From: Brevipalpus yothersi
Lineage: Eukaryota > Arthropoda > Arachnida > Trombidiformes > Tenuipalpidae
Assembly (NCBI GenBank): GCA_003956705.1
Contig: QZCP01000052.1
Coordinates: 6,221-70,220 of the forward strand
Reading direction: 5' to 3'
Length of the DNA: 64,000 nt
How positions within the stretch are numbered: the first letter of the stretch is position 1; every line of letters starts with the position of its first letter. The position numbers and the translations under genes are program-made. This document shows positions 34,968-47,437 of the stretch, piece by piece. Under the pieces are notes generated by a model. The model worked only from the letters and a program-made list of their open reading frames with translations. It made no database searches and was not told the origin of the DNA.

Positions 34968-37129
34968 ATTTCCAAAAAATTCGCTTCGACGATAAAACTA
35001 GAATTCAAATTAGATTCAATTAACTTGTACACAGATTTTTTTATCACCAAAATTTTAGCCACTATCATCCAGTAGAGTACATGTTGAACAGACTAAAATG
35101 AAATCAATCGGACGGCTTAACTTTTATACACCCTCTCGATTGGCGCATTTTGTATCAAGGCGAATATTCCGAAAGCAGAAGAAACATTCCAAAATCCTTC
35201 ATCTGATGCATGAAGCGATCCATTTTCATGATCGGTTGAATATTATACTATCATTTAATGCTATTGCTGGCCTGAGACGGCAACACTATTCGGACAATCC
35301 TCTATCTCGATTTGAACATGCATCAGGGTGAATATACATATATTGTGAATGGAAACGTCTTTCCTACAAGGACTGAAATTGAAATGTATTTACCAGACGA
35401 ATGATTATTATTATTATAATATTTTTGATTGTTAATTGTGAAATCTTTTTAGCTTAAACTTTTACCAACCAATTATTGAATAAAATGAACTGATGACGCT
35501 CACAATATACAATGTATATAAGGTTCTGGAAAACCCTTTCCTCAATCACTATGAAAACTTGACCTTTCTCAGTATAACTTGGCCAACATTCATCGAACTC
35601 ATTCCTCTATTCTTCGTAAATTGAAGTTTTTTGATACAATTGTCGTAATAATAATAATACAATGTAATAGAATGAAAAATTACACATGGCTTAATCCAAA
35701 ATCTCTGAAATTTCTCTTCTTTATTTAGTTTTCGGTTGAAAAAATACGTGCACCTGAAATATACGAGGCTTTTCAGGGAGAACTAAGCTTCATAAAGCTT
35801 TAAATGTTTTTTTAGATAAGTTTCTGTATGATTAACAATAGTAGCGTCTAAAAAAATTAAAAGAGTATGAAAAAGTTTATTTAGATAAATAAATCAGATG
35901 CTAAACTTCCCATACATTTTTTCCTTGAAAACTTTGAAATGATTACTGATTGAGAGTTCTAATTGTTGGAAGAGAAGTGAACTTGAATCTTCCAGGGCCA
36001 ATAATTGAAGTCACGGAAATAAGGAAATCAAGATGCCTGAAATTTCATCTAAAAAGGAGTCAAAACGATTGAGGAAGTCAACGATGATGTAGACAACACT
36101 TTCAAAAGACACTCAGACTGAGTCATAAAAGAATTCAATCCATTTTGATCAAAAGTATCACTTAGAATCAATACTTAATACTAGTTAAACAGAATATACA
36201 AATACTCCAGCATAATCAACTTTTGAATTATTTCATCGTTTTACAATCGGAAGTTCACACAACAATAATTCAAATTACTTCTGGTAAAAAATTCGAAATA
36301 CAGCTTAGAAAAGAGCTCTTTCCTAAATGATTGTACCTTCAGAACTCAGGAGTATCAAGAAAGTACATATTGCTTTCATCAATTTCAACTAAAGCTGATG
36401 CTGAGAACATTTTCTATCCAAAATTCAGTTAGAAGTCCAAGTTCTTTACAATTTTTGGCCTTTCAGTCACAAAATTTGAGTTTGATCAAGGTACAGTAAT
36501 CAATATTTTGTTCAATATCATGGATTTGACTGCTAAAAAAATGATTCTTCAATTTTCCAAATGAATCTTCATGGCCGATGAAAAGGTAGACTATGAGATG
36601 AGTCACTGAAAAATATATTCCCATGCACAAATTCCATCGATGATGGTGTTAATTTTTAGCTGTTTGATTGTCATTTTGATGAGAAAACACACAATAACGG
36701 AGTGAATGAAAGCTATGAAAGTGATCGATAAGGTTGAAGAAGCACCAAAATGCTTGTGTATCGATTTAATTAGGGGAATGATCATTGTTCACGCCTCGAA
36801 TTTTTTCACACATAACACTCATCATGAAACAACAAACAAGAAACAGCCGCTACATTGTCAAGATTAGTGTCTTAAGCTACTTTCGAATTCTTGCATGATC
36901 ATTGTAAAATGAAAGGTTGCAATTCTTCCGATTATGAGGGAAAGATCATGAGTTCTAGTGAGTTTTTTCTGATGAATTTCAAAATATGACACTCTTATAG
37001 TTATTAAAACTAGATAGATTTTCGAATTGGATCAAAAATGAATTTTCCTGAAGAAGCATCACTTCGGAAAATTATTTAGCATTGCTCAATTGCTTTCAAA
37101 ATAACAGTTTTTAAGTTAGAGGTTCGAAT
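34968..37129. other. Intergenic region preceding the transporter cluster
   Basis: AT-rich DNA. Apart from a possible small ORF at 35098-35331, no open frame has family similarity. A TATATAAGG sequence near 35515 is not followed by a recognisable gene. Confidence 0.5.
35098..35331 (+). CDS. Possible small basic protein (77 aa)
   Basis: ATG-initiated frame of 77 codons ending in TGA, divergent from the His/Pro/Gly-rich gene (131 bp between ATGs). The product is rich in Arg, His and Phe, with no signal peptide and no domain that I know. An AATAAA sequence lies about 150 bp downstream (near 35480). It could be a short gene or chance. Confidence 0.3.
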   Translation: MKSIGRLNFYTPSRLAHFVSRRIFRKQKKHSKILHLMHEAIHFHDRLNIILSFNAIAGLRRQHYSDNPLSRFEHASG

Positions 37130-39059
37130 ATGAGTTTCTTCAAGTATGTTAAAGATCACCGATTCCAACTTTTGGGTACTTTTTTAACGTATTTTAGCAT
37201 GATAATTTATTCATGTAGATCAGGTAAGGCCAACACTACCTTAATAGTTAATCAAAGTAGAGGTCATGAGAATAAGATATGAAGTCGTATTCGATTCTAT
37301 CGATTCACGGGGTCCAATGCTTTGAGTTTTATTCTGTTTGTAATCCCAGAGTAATCTCTCTCATCATACTCAGTACATAATATTGCCAATTTTTTCGACT
37401 ATATTCAGTTTCTACACCTGTTGCACTTTTGGATCTTCAAATTCAAGTTCAAGAACCTTTTTCTGTTACGTCGAGACTAGTAACTGCATATTCAGTTGGT
37501 TACTTTTTTGGAGGCTTTGCTTGTGAGTATTTAGCCTGAAAAAATCTATTTATTTCAATTCTTAAATTCTTGAAATGAGAAAATTCTGCGTATTAATTGT
37601 TCTCAGTAGGATTTATTGATGGAAAATGTCACAATTATTTAATACAAGCGGCTACAAATATTTTGGGAGGAATTTTTCTATCATTTGTTCCATCATTTAC
37701 CAATATTGTTATGATTTTCCCTCTCATTGGACTTAGTGGCTTCATGAATTCTCTCTGTGAAACTGGTAAGATAAAACTTTCTGATTTTATATCATAGAAT
37801 CTGAATAACATTTCCAATTCTTTCCAACAGCATCCAATGTTGTCCTCATAGATCTTTGGGGTGAAGAAGTTTGCAATTATTTGCAAATTTTGTACGTTGC
37901 CTTCGGTGTTGGTGGCTTAATTGCTCCAATTATGATTAGACCATACCAACTACCGATCCCAGAGGAGTGCACCGAAGATCCTGATCGTGTATTAGATTAC
38001 TATAAACCAGAGGATGTCCAGATTAGATATCCGTACTACATAATACTTGCAATGTCTCTTGCCATTGGAATATCATTTATTCTCTGTTATTATTTCACGG
38101 TACATCGTAAGAAAGAGGAAGAAGAAACAGATGATGAAAAAAAGAAGGAACAAAAAGCTGAACAAGAAACTGGACAAGAAATTCAATTAAAAGGAACAAC
38201 TGAATTATCACCACCAAAAGATCATCCATTCATCAAAAAAGCTGTTGCTGTCGGATGGGTTGCTCTACTTGGACATGTTGGATTTTCAATGCAATTGATT
38301 CTGAGTGAGCAGAAATTGATTATTTTCCGTAATACATGTATATATATTCTCAGAACTACCATGAAATTAATTTTTGGTGTTTTATTTTCAATCACAGTTG
38401 GCTTTGGACAAGCTTTTGGCGTAAAATCAAGTCTAAGAATCGAAAAAAGAAAAGCAGCCTTAATTTCGAGTACATATTGGATTGCCTATTGTTCAAGTAA
38501 AATTGTATTCGTTGTCTTTTCGACAATAATTAAGGAAAAAATTATGGTAGTCTCATCAGCCATACTGCTACTCATTGGCATAATACTCTCATTTTCTTTG
38601 GCACATTCGATTGAAATTTGTTTATGGAGTGTTGCTTTTCTGGTCGGAGTGGGTTTTGGCCCACTATTTACCGTTGCTTTTGCAAGTTTGGAAAAATATT
38701 TCCGTGTAACTGGTAGACACACATCGTTGATATACATGACAGTTGTTGCCGGAGAATCAATCCACGTTCCAATTGTGGGCACATTTATCGATGATTGGCC
38801 TGGAATCTATTTGTATTATAGTGGAATGTTGTCTGCCGTATTTCTTGCCGGATTTATCGCAATGCCTTACGTGTGTAAACTACTTTTCGGTGATGCTGAG
38901 GAATCCACGATGATCGATAAGGTGACAAACATTCCTCGATCCTCCAGATTTGGGTCTATTATCGCTCCAGTTCCCGAACGTCGAGCATCGATCATGTCAA
39001 TTGCGAATAGAGATCAACCAGAAAGGCAACGCTCAAGTTCAGTCTGGTCTAAAGCTTGA
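37130..39059 (+). CDS. MFS transporter, MFSD4/NaGLT1-like (paralogue A)
   Basis: Five exons, 37130-37223, 37409-37522, 37607-37765, 37831-38304 and 38398-39059, give 500 aa. It has about 12 hydrophobic segments in two halves, split by a charged Lys/Glu-rich cytosolic loop at about residues 215-260. The ETASNVVLIDLWGEE and LQILYVAFGVGGLIAP segments are typical of the MFSD4/sodium-dependent glucose transporter 1 branch, where the acidic helix follows TM4. Substrate is unknown; sugar or other small solutes are possible. The C-terminal tail carries the SRFGSI...PxPERRxSIMS motif shared with its paralogues. All internal introns are phase 1, and exons 1-3 are 94, 114 and 159 nt as in the other copies. 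It is the left-most member of the cluster. Confidence 0.85.
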
Positions 39060-39778
39060 AATTTTCGATGTTACGGTGAATCTAATTTTTATGGTATATC
39101 ATTTATTTTCATCTCATCTTGTGGTCGTCTTATCATTTTATCATGTACACAACCGAGAGAGTTTAATCATTCATTCATGTAATGGTGACTCGAATAACTG
39201 TAAATTTTTCTTCACTTATGAAGTCTCTTTTGAAAGTTCTTCTCTTATTTCTATTAAAAATTTAAAGGCTCTCTACTCTGAGTTTTTATTTTTTCTATCC
39301 ATCCACTTGATATGATAACAGAAAAAAAGAAGTTTTTTAAAATTTTAAATGAACTTTCCTCCAATCAGGTCATCAGAATGATGAAGTTTGTTTCAAAAAA
39401 AAGTTTGATATCATTTTCTCATCATGAATTATAATTATTCAGCACTTTTTTGTGGTAGAAAATGTTGGTTTCTAGTTCATCGTTCATGATGAATGATTAT
39501 CATCTCTCCATACTGGCGGTTCATTGTTCATCGGCGTTAATTCTCCCCTGAGTTGGCTTAAGCTGATCTACCCGCTAGGAATTCATTGGAACTTATGATA
39601 ATTTTACGATCTCTACGATAATCTATTCAATTCATACTATCATATGAAGTGCTTTTCCTGATGGATTCATCAATGATCGGTGTATGTGAATTGCATTTTG
39701 ATGCAACGTGTTTTACGTGCAGACTATTGATTTTGACCGATGAAATACTTTTCATACTGAATTCATGATCATGTGTGA
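39060..39778. other. Convergent 3' intergenic region
   Basis: Between the stop of transporter A (+) and the stop of the ionotropic-receptor-like gene (-). AT-rich; the frame at 38950-39315 is a shadow of the transporter end. Nothing else is seen. Confidence 0.55.
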
Positions 39779-41044
39779 TCAAATTTTGATCTGTGTTCTT
39801 CGAAGGTATTTGTGAGCAAGAATTTCCAAGATCAATACTGAGCCTGATAGTACAATCATCACGAGAAGAAAGTATACTGCTTCCAAATAGAACAGCAATT
39901 TCAACGGTGAATATGTCATCCCATCAACTTTTGGTGTAGTTAATTCAGCAATACACTGTTTACTGGCACCTCTTCCAGCTAGATCTCTGACAACATCCGG
40001 TGATTGTATAGCAATTTTATTGCTATTTCCGGTTTCAAATGCTCGATAGGTATAATGTTTTAGCTGTTTTCGGACTGATTTTTGTGTAGCCATTGATAAG
40101 AATGTGGATGCAGGAATTCGAAATGCTGGTGCAATTGAAACATAATTGAAAGCTCTCTGAACTGTTGTGAACAGACATATCACTTCATAAATCATCTCAT
40201 ATTCACCATGACCAGCGATCAGAACTTTTGTGAAATCGAATTCGTGTATTCTCTCAGCCATACCTTGAATATCTATCAAAGTTACCGGAATTGGTTGAAT
40301 TGGCTGTTTATTATAGGACCAACGGATTATCTGGTGACAAGGTAAGTAATCAAATGCCAATATTGTCATATTGTGTCGTTCGACATCAGCCATTGTTTCA
40401 ACTTTTTCGAATTGTGTATTCTTCACCATACCAATTCGAATGAAGGATAGAAAAACCGTTTGGACCATGAAAAATGAGACAGCCGTTATGAACAATATTG
40501 ACCTACCAGATTTTCCCGTCCAAATCCGAGAAAAATTACGAAGAAATGCTCCGACTAGGAACCAGAAAGTTTTCAATAGCCGCATATCAACTAAGATGAG
40601 AGATATTGTCACCAAAAGGGACCATAGCAAGATGATAAAAGTCCATGTTCCAATATCTGCCTGATCAAATGAATCGGTAAACCTGTGAGATGATGTACTG
40701 GTCTTGAGAGGAGGTCTTGTGTTGAGATAGCATAAATATTGGGTTCGTACAGGACCTTGAGTCATATTGGCTGGTAGTGATGGCAAATAGAATAGGCCAA
40801 CATCGAAATCCATTTCGTGTTCAAGTATTTTGATCATCTTAGAGCAGCCAGAATTGTCACATTGCATTTCTTCAGGTTTGTATCTGATAATGGAAACATT
40901 GAACGCTCTGAATATGTAGTAGAAAGTTTTGACCAGAGCATTTGCAGCAGGCCCATTGAAGTCACCATGCTCATCAAATAGATGAGGAGAATTTGGGACA
41001 CCTAATCGCAAGGCAAGTTTTGAGTTTTCCAGTTGATATTCCAT
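39779..41044 (-). CDS. Divergent ionotropic-receptor (IR)-like protein
   Basis: Single-exon gene, 421 aa, genuine ATG. The layout matches the ligand-gated part of variant ionotropic glutamate receptors: an S1-like lobe (about 1-130) with no large amino-terminal domain, TM1 at about 133-153, a short pore-side stretch, TM2 at about 182-202, an S2-like lobe (about 210-380), and a final TM at about 383-407 followed by a short basic tail. The RPPLKT segment before TM1 is usual for this class. The SYTANLAAF gate motif of true iGluRs is not recognisable, which is common in divergent chemosensory IRs. A chemosensory role is inference. Being intronless fits the fast-evolving tandem IR class in arthropods. 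No signal peptide is obvious, so an upstream exon could be missing. Confidence 0.65.
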   Translation of the reverse strand: MEYQLENSKLALRLGVPNSPHLFDEHGDFNGPAANALVKTFYYIFRAFNVSIIRYKPEEMQCDNSGCSKMIKILEHEMDFDVGLFYLPSLPANMTQGPVRTQYLCYLNTRPPLKTSTSSHRFTDSFDQADIGTWTFIILLWSLLVTISLILVDMRLLKTFWFLVGAFLRNFSRIWTGKSGRSILFITAVSFFMVQTVFLSFIRIGMVKNTQFEKVETMADVERHNMTILAFDYLPCHQIIRWSYNKQPIQPIPVTLIDIQGMAERIHEFDFTKVLIAGHGEYEMIYEVICLFTTVQRAFNYVSIAPAFRIPASTFLSMATQKSVRKQLKHYTYRAFETGNSNKIAIQSPDVVRDLAGRGASKQCIAELTTPKVDGMTYSPLKLLFYLEAVYFLLVMIVLSGSVLILEILAHKYLRRTQIKI

Positions 41045-41497
41045 GATTTTGGAACTGAATTTATCTCATAAGCATGATAGCTGCAAACTGTTGATCCAAT
41101 AGGAACACATGTGTCATGGGATTTGCTAAACTTTCTCTTGTGTGTTTCAGCATTCTATTTCAAATATTGATTCATGATACGTGATGCTCGAGGAACATCC
41201 TGCTATCACATTGTTTTGTATTTACTTGCTGTATTTACTCATTCGAAATAGTCCATAATATTATTTAAAATTGTGGATAGAAAGATAAAAGGTCCTTCTT
41301 TCGAACACTACAGTTTTCAGTTTTCGGAGCAAACATTCAAACAGAGATACGAAAAACAGATTGATCTGAGGCTTGAATCTGAATGTGTAAAAAACTGAAA
41401 TTCAAATCAGAAGATGATCTTTCTCTAATAGAGATTTTGATGATCGATGTCATTTTTAATGGTTTGCTACATGGATTGGACATGGACACACATTTGA
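41045..41497. other. Intergenic region, nothing recognised
   Basis: Between the IR-like ATG and the SLC35G-like stop, both genes on the minus strand. No gene is seen. Confidence 0.6.
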
Positions 41498-42777
41498 TTA
41501 AAGAATAAATTTGAACCATTTTTGGAGAAAATTTTCTTTGGGAAGAGTAGAAATGTACTTTTGGAAACTGGTGAACAGTATGACCATAAAAATCAGCAAT
41601 GACCCGATAATAGTGTAATTATCTGGAATCATTTGAAATATAGTGATTTGAAAAATGAACGCCAAACTCACTTCGGTAGATGTTGCAATCATGGACACAA
41701 TATTAGCATCCTCATATCTCATTGAATGAATAAACATTTGCTGACCAACATAATTGATCAGTCCAATCATCATCATGAGCCATGGTTCTGAATCACCTTT
41801 TGGAAGCCGAAAAGCATCCATAAAATAGGCTATGATGGTCATTTCTAGTGTTCCTAGTATACCACAGGAGAAAGTAATCGTTTCTTGAGGAATATCTCTC
41901 AATTTTCTCAAAGAAACAAGAGTTAGAGAATGACATAGAGCTGCCATAAGGCCACTGAGAAGTCCCATCATAAGAGTGAATATATCGTGATCAATAAATT
42001 CACTTGATTTGAATATAAGATCCAATCTTCCGGTCAAAAAAATTCCAACTGCTGTTATTGCGAAACTTATCATACGATGTAGTCCACAGTGTTCATTAAG
42101 CAGAAAATGTGCCAATAGAAATGTGAACAGAGGAGTGCTAACAGTTATCACGATTCCCTGGAAGGAGATGAAATTTTGCTCTAAGGAATGTGTTTTCCTG
42201 AGAAAGTTCCAAAATAAACGATAATATATCAAAACAATCTACTCACGTTGGCAAGTGATAATAGTTGGACACACTTATAGCACGAAAACATTCCAGTAGC
42301 ACTGCTCAATCCTCTTAAGATTATCCATAATTGATCTTTTTTCGAAACACTCAGAAGCTTGTAAGATTTTTGCATGTCAATAGAGAAAATTGAGGATCCA
42401 GCAAGTACAGTCAGTACAGCATACTGTACAAGGGCAATCAGACTTGGACTCACTCCGGTAATATATTTCGCTGTGGTTGAATTGATTGTGAATAGAGAAG
42501 CACCAATCATAGCGAAAACTATTCCTCGAAGAGATGTCCATGCTGAGATGGCCACAGAGATGGATTCTCGGCGAATAGCACTGATTATAGAGGATTTACG
42601 TCTCTTATCACTATTAATTGATGAAATATCTCCACTTGAATTACACGAATTAGACTTCAAGGTGGGAGTGAATTTTTGTTTGAATGAATTAATAAAATCA
42701 TCTTCCGATATCATCCGAGCTAAGCCTCGATGATCTTTCAAGACGACTATTCTTTCTGGACAACTTAAAGTTCTCAT
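41498..42777 (-). CDS. EamA/DMT-family transporter, SLC35G-like
   Basis: Two exons, 42247-42777 and 41498-42157, joined in phase 0 (intron 89 bp), give 396 aa. After a ~75-residue cytosolic N-terminus rich in Ser and Arg come ten hydrophobic segments in two EamA repeats: the first starts near residue 82 (LRGIVFAMIGASLFTINSTT) and the second begins in exon 2 after GIVITVSTPLFTFLLAHFLL. SLC35G proteins are drug/metabolite-superfamily carriers of uncertain substrate. The motif ending the first repeat (FSCYKCVQLLSLANG) is characteristic of the group. It lies head-to-tail with the IR-like gene and the protease, all on the minus strand, with gaps of about 450-620 bp, but there is no evidence of cotranscription. 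Confidence 0.82.
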
Positions 42778-43399
42778 TTTTTGAACTTCAGAGGTGATGT
42801 TGGTAAATCAGTAGCACAAACTAGTTGGCTTGAAAGTTTCGGGAAGTCTTTTATCATTTTCTCGAATCACCATGAAAAATTACCTTAATCTGTCAGTTTT
42901 GATTCGATTTCAGGGATAAAGGGAAATTTTTGCCCAGGAAAATCGATCTTCCCCCACTGATTTCATTTTCAGGGCTTATTTTCCAAGGAATTTTGATAAA
43001 TCTACAATATTTATATTCAAAAAGATCCATATTCATATTTGAGTTTTTACCTCTTAAGCAATTCGCATCAATAGGAAAATTCTGATGATCTATCTCAATT
43101 CTCTTACCAAGAACGGTGTGTGAATGCAAATGAGTTATCAATATGCATTCATATACATGAATAAATTGAGCTATATCTTGATCATGGTGGACATTGAAGA
43201 ATCAATCAAATTTTGACCTTTAATCAAGTGCATCAGAAAACAAATATACGATTCTACTTAATATTGAGTTTGCCATCAAGTTAAATTGAAAAGCTTTCAT
43301 AAAAATTGATAAATAAATATTCACGAGAAAAAAAAGAATTTGAGTGATTGAAATGATCGAAGTGATAAAAACCCCTATCTCCAATCGTTTCCATCAATT
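42778..43399. other. Intergenic region, nothing recognised
   Basis: Between the SLC35G-like ATG and the serine-protease stop. An 82-codon minus-strand frame at 42893-43141 has no signature. Confidence 0.55.
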
Positions 43400-44422
43400 T
43401 CAAAGTGATACCTGATTTTTGGTTCCTGATAAATTTTTTCGCCCCTCTAATCCACTTGCTTTACCAAATGGAAAGATTGACTGTGACTGATTGACCGGTT
43501 TCCTTGACGATACACCATCATCAGCATATTCGCATACCTCACCAGTGTGACCTTTGACCCAATCAACGTATGTGGGCACTTTGGTGAACACAGTTGGCTT
43601 TTGGCTATCGCAACCATTGCCAAACGAAACGACACCGAGTATCAATATAATGTCTTTTTTAACCAACAATAGGCCACTTCCGGAATCACCGAAACACGCT
43701 GACTGTTGAGGTTTGATGCCACATATGTGTGAGAAAAAGGAAAGTAATCCAAACCATTGTGCGGTACAGGATAGATGATTTGTGTGGGCCAGTGAGGCTT
43801 CCATGGGCACATCAGTTCCTTCTCGAGTGGTCTCATTGATCACTCCCCAGCCAGTGACCACCAATTGATCCTCATAGACAAGACGTGAAGATGATAACAA
43901 ACAGCCAGGTCGAATATTTTGGGTAAATTTTATCGCTTTAAAAAGTTTCAACAGGCCAATGTCATGATAAACCAGAGGAAATTGGGAATATAAGGGATGA
44001 ATTATTTTCTCGGTCACCGAATATTGTTCACTTGGTTCCGATAGATTGTGAGCTCCAAGCGATACCAAAATTTTTTCCTTATCAACCGAAAGACAATGGG
44101 CAGCAGTCAGGATCCATTGTTCATTGATCAGTGTACCTCCACAAAAATGGTGGATCCTTTTCCGGGAATAATCAGTTGATTGAGTGATTAAGATCATGTT
44201 TGTGATTATTTTCACATTACACACTTACCTTCCACTTTTTGTCTTCATTCCCAAAGACACCAGCCATGGATATTTATGGGGAGGTACTTCCGTTCCATTG
44301 ATAACTCTACTTCCAGCATGAGGAATATTGGTCTTACACTGGCAATCCAGGGATGTTGTGGGTAAGATGATTAAATTAAAGATGCTGATGAGAAAGAGCG
44401 GAATTATACGAGTCCATGGCAT
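43400..44422 (-). CDS. Secreted S1 serine protease with Ser at the specificity position
   Basis: Two exons, 44229-44422 and 43400-44156, give 316 aa. Signal peptide is about residues 1-25. Then comes a short Cys-containing propeptide and the activation site R39|VINGTE. Catalytic triad: His85 in TAAHC, Asp130 in HDIGLLKL and Ser223 in CFGDSGSG. The residue six before Ser223, which sets primary specificity, is Ser rather than Asp, so chymotrypsin-like rather than trypsin-like cleavage is predicted. GDSGSG replaces the usual GDSGGP. A ~35-residue polar extension follows the protease domain after a late Cys. The CAG|GTATCA near the stop could be a donor to another exon; reading through gives a stop four codons on. 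Likely digestive or extracellular; unclear which. Confidence 0.92.
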
Positions 44423-45552
44423 TGTGGAGAAAAGAAATTGAAAATGTGAGATGCAAAAAAATGTTGAAAAAAAAACTAATCAATTATCTTGGCTACAAAG
44501 TTCGTCGATAAAGTTGGTCCGTTTGCTTAATCAACTAGACTGATAACTTGAGTGTCTTGTGAATCAAGATAATTGAGATGTTTTTGTTGCCTGTTGACAC
44601 ATAATATGTCACAATAGTAGATGAGAAATGAACGTCATAATTAGCCATTGGAAAAATGGTAATTGTTGAAGGAGCGAAAAGAGTTCCCAAGGATGATCGG
44701 AACTTTAACGAAAAAGTGTGTCAATGTTAAAGTTTACTAACTCTAGCAATATGAGGTAAAAAAAACTGTTATCATGGCGGAAAAGAAATTTCATAGACCT
44801 TGGTAGGCATGAAAATGGGCACCACCATAAAAATTAGTTCATGAATTCAATGCTTCCTGATCATTTTTCCTTCTCTTTCAAGATGATGGGGGCTCTTGCA
44901 TCATTCGATCACACGTATCAGCGTTCATTTCATTTTCTCAATTTAGCAGAAACTTGGTCATTATCTGGATATATCTATGATGACCATTACAATTGATCCC
45001 GCTTCCATGAACAGCAATCAGTGATTATGCTATATTCCCATCGAAACTCTTCACACATAATCGTTGAAGAATGAGTTTCATAACAATAATACAAATCTGT
45101 ATCTCTCTTGAATATCTAGCTCTATAACTATTAATCCAGACAGATGTGGGGAAAACCTGAGCTGATTCATCCACAGTTTGTTATTTGTTTTCAATACTGT
45201 TTACACTAGTTACTCCATTGATCCTTGATTGATAAAATTACACTGACAAGCCACGTGAGAGGTATTGTGGTTGGGAGGCATCGATGATTTTAATGGCATT
45301 TTAACATTTCGCTCAATTTTGATGAATTAAGAGTTCTAGTAGTAGTCTTCCTTTCTGGAAGCGTTCTATTGTGTGTGTGTGGGTGTTTATGAGTGCAGGA
45401 TTCAAAAATACAAATATCAATTAGTTGTGATTGACAGTCCAGAGAATCCAGAGAAAGAATGGGAAGGATTTCAAGCTTCTTCATCAGTATGCCTAACAAT
45501 ACAATGCTCAATGATAGTGTTGAATTCAGAGAATTCAGATTCATTCTCTCCC
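44423..45552. other. Intergenic region, nothing recognised
   Basis: Upstream of the protease and downstream of transporter B. Contains a short (GT)n near 45370. The frames at 45290-45647 on both strands are low-complexity or shadow the transporter end. Confidence 0.55.
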
Positions 45553-47437
45553 TCATGCTGGAGAAAATGTTGAAGGTCTTCTTGGGTTTGGTGACACCGA
45601 GGAGAAGTACATTACCGATTCTCGTCGATCTGTTACAGGAATCATGACAGAACCAAATCTTGATGTTCTGTGCTTGGTGGCAATCTCACGTAATCTTGCC
45701 TCTTCTGGATCACCAAAAAGTAGTTTACAAACGAATGGAAAAGCTATAAATATGGCAACAAATACTGCACCCAAACTTGCACAATAGTAGAGAAAAAAGT
45801 CTGGATTTTCTTCAATAAATTCACCCACAATAGGAACGTGGATTGATTCTCCCAGAACGAAGACAATACAAATGCACGAGGCATGTTTACCGGTCAAGTG
45901 GAAATATTTTTCGAGATCAGCGTAAGCAACGATGAACAGAGGTCCAAAACCTAGGCCCAAACACATAGCAACCAGCCAGTAGCATATTTCGAAAGTATTG
46001 GCTAGAGTAAATGCAATTACAACTCCAATCGAGAGTATTGATGTTCCAATAATAGTGAGAATTCTTTCCCCAGTATATCGAGAGAGAAGAATGTAAGTAA
46101 ATTTACTGAAACACACAGCAATCCAATATATTGTCGCCATAAGAGCAGCTTGCTTCTTATCCATTCTCAATGAAGACATGACACCATAAGCTTGAGAGAA
46201 GACAGCTTCAAGAAGAGATAAATTTTTGATCAATTGACATTCAATTTGATATTTCTTGTACTCAATGCTGAGAAAATATAACAAATACTTACTGAAAACC
46301 AACTGCATACCAAAACCCACATGACCAATGATAGCCACCCACAGCACAGCAATGGCAATCTTATACAGAGGTGGAGAACTCAGACTAGCAGTATCTTGTT
46401 CAGGTTTTTTGGTCTCAGTATCTTTGGAAAGTTCTTTCTCATCTTTTGGCTCAGCTGGCATTGTGTAAAAGTAGTAGCATAAGAAGAATGCGATTCCATT
46501 CAGAATGGAAGCTATTGATGCTCCAAAGTAAGGATATTTAATGAGAACTTCTTCTGGTTTGAAATAGGTTAGATATGCATCAGGATCATCAAGAGTCTCT
46601 TCGGGCATCGGCAATTGGAATGGTCTGATGAGAATTGGTGTTACTAAGCCACCAACACCGAATGCACAGAATAAGATTTGCATATAATTTCCCATATCTT
46701 TGCCCCACGTGTCAATAATGACAACACATGAAACTGAAGAGAGAAAGATAATCTTTTTTATCCACATCATTTTCAATTGGAAAAAAAGTTCCAATTTGAT
46801 CGTATTTCACAAACCTGTCTCCAGAATAGCATTCAAGAATCCATTCAAAGCTGATACAGGGAAGAGTATGTAAATATTGGTGAGTAGTGGGAATATGAAC
46901 ATGATGATTCCACCAACAGTTGTTGTGGCTGCTTGTGTAATGTAATTGTTGCAAATATTTTCCACATAGCCAGCTGATTCAAAAAATTTGGAATTAGAGA
47001 GTTTTTTTCAAATTCAACGATTCAAATGAAAAATCGAAACTTACAGATACATGCTCCCGCCAAATATCCGAGAGAATACAGTGTCACCAGGCGTGATGTG
47101 GTTGAAAAAGATTCTTGAACTTGAATTTGAAGATCGAGAAGAGCAATACCGGTTGATACTGCAAATGGATGGATCAGGTTGGATTCATTAGAACCAGGTT
47201 TTCTTCATGCATAATTGATGTACCATGAATGAGAAAGAAATACTTCATTTACAAAAATATGTAATCAAAGGAACACAACATATGGGTATATTACATACGC
47301 ACATGGAAATTTTGTCAAAATATACACCATCATGAGTACCTACCACATCTGTATCCATAAGTGAAAAATCCAAGGTATGTGGTCAAAGTGATCAAAAGCT
47401 GGGCTTTATGTTCACGTACATATTGTAGAAAAGTCAT
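45553..47437 (-). CDS. MFS transporter, MFSD4/NaGLT1-like (paralogue B)
   Basis: Five exons, 47344-47437, 47045-47158, 46815-46973, 46293-46733 and 45553-46205, give 486 aa. Same architecture as paralogue A: about 12 membrane segments, IIDTWGKDMGNYMQ after TM4, and an acidic/Lys-rich loop at about residues 212-245. Then KIAIAVLWVAIIGHVGF begins the second half and the tail motif SRFGSVMIPVTDRRESVM lies near the C-terminus. The nearest relative in the window is paralogue C, to its right on the same strand, suggesting a later tandem duplication of this pair. Both end in the same Ser-rich RRPSTFSxA sequence. Confidence 0.85.

Noticed and set aside
37115..37128. GGTTCGAAT, resembling a tRNA T-loop
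   Set aside because: No acceptor stem or anticodon arm around it; it is the 5' leader of transporter A.
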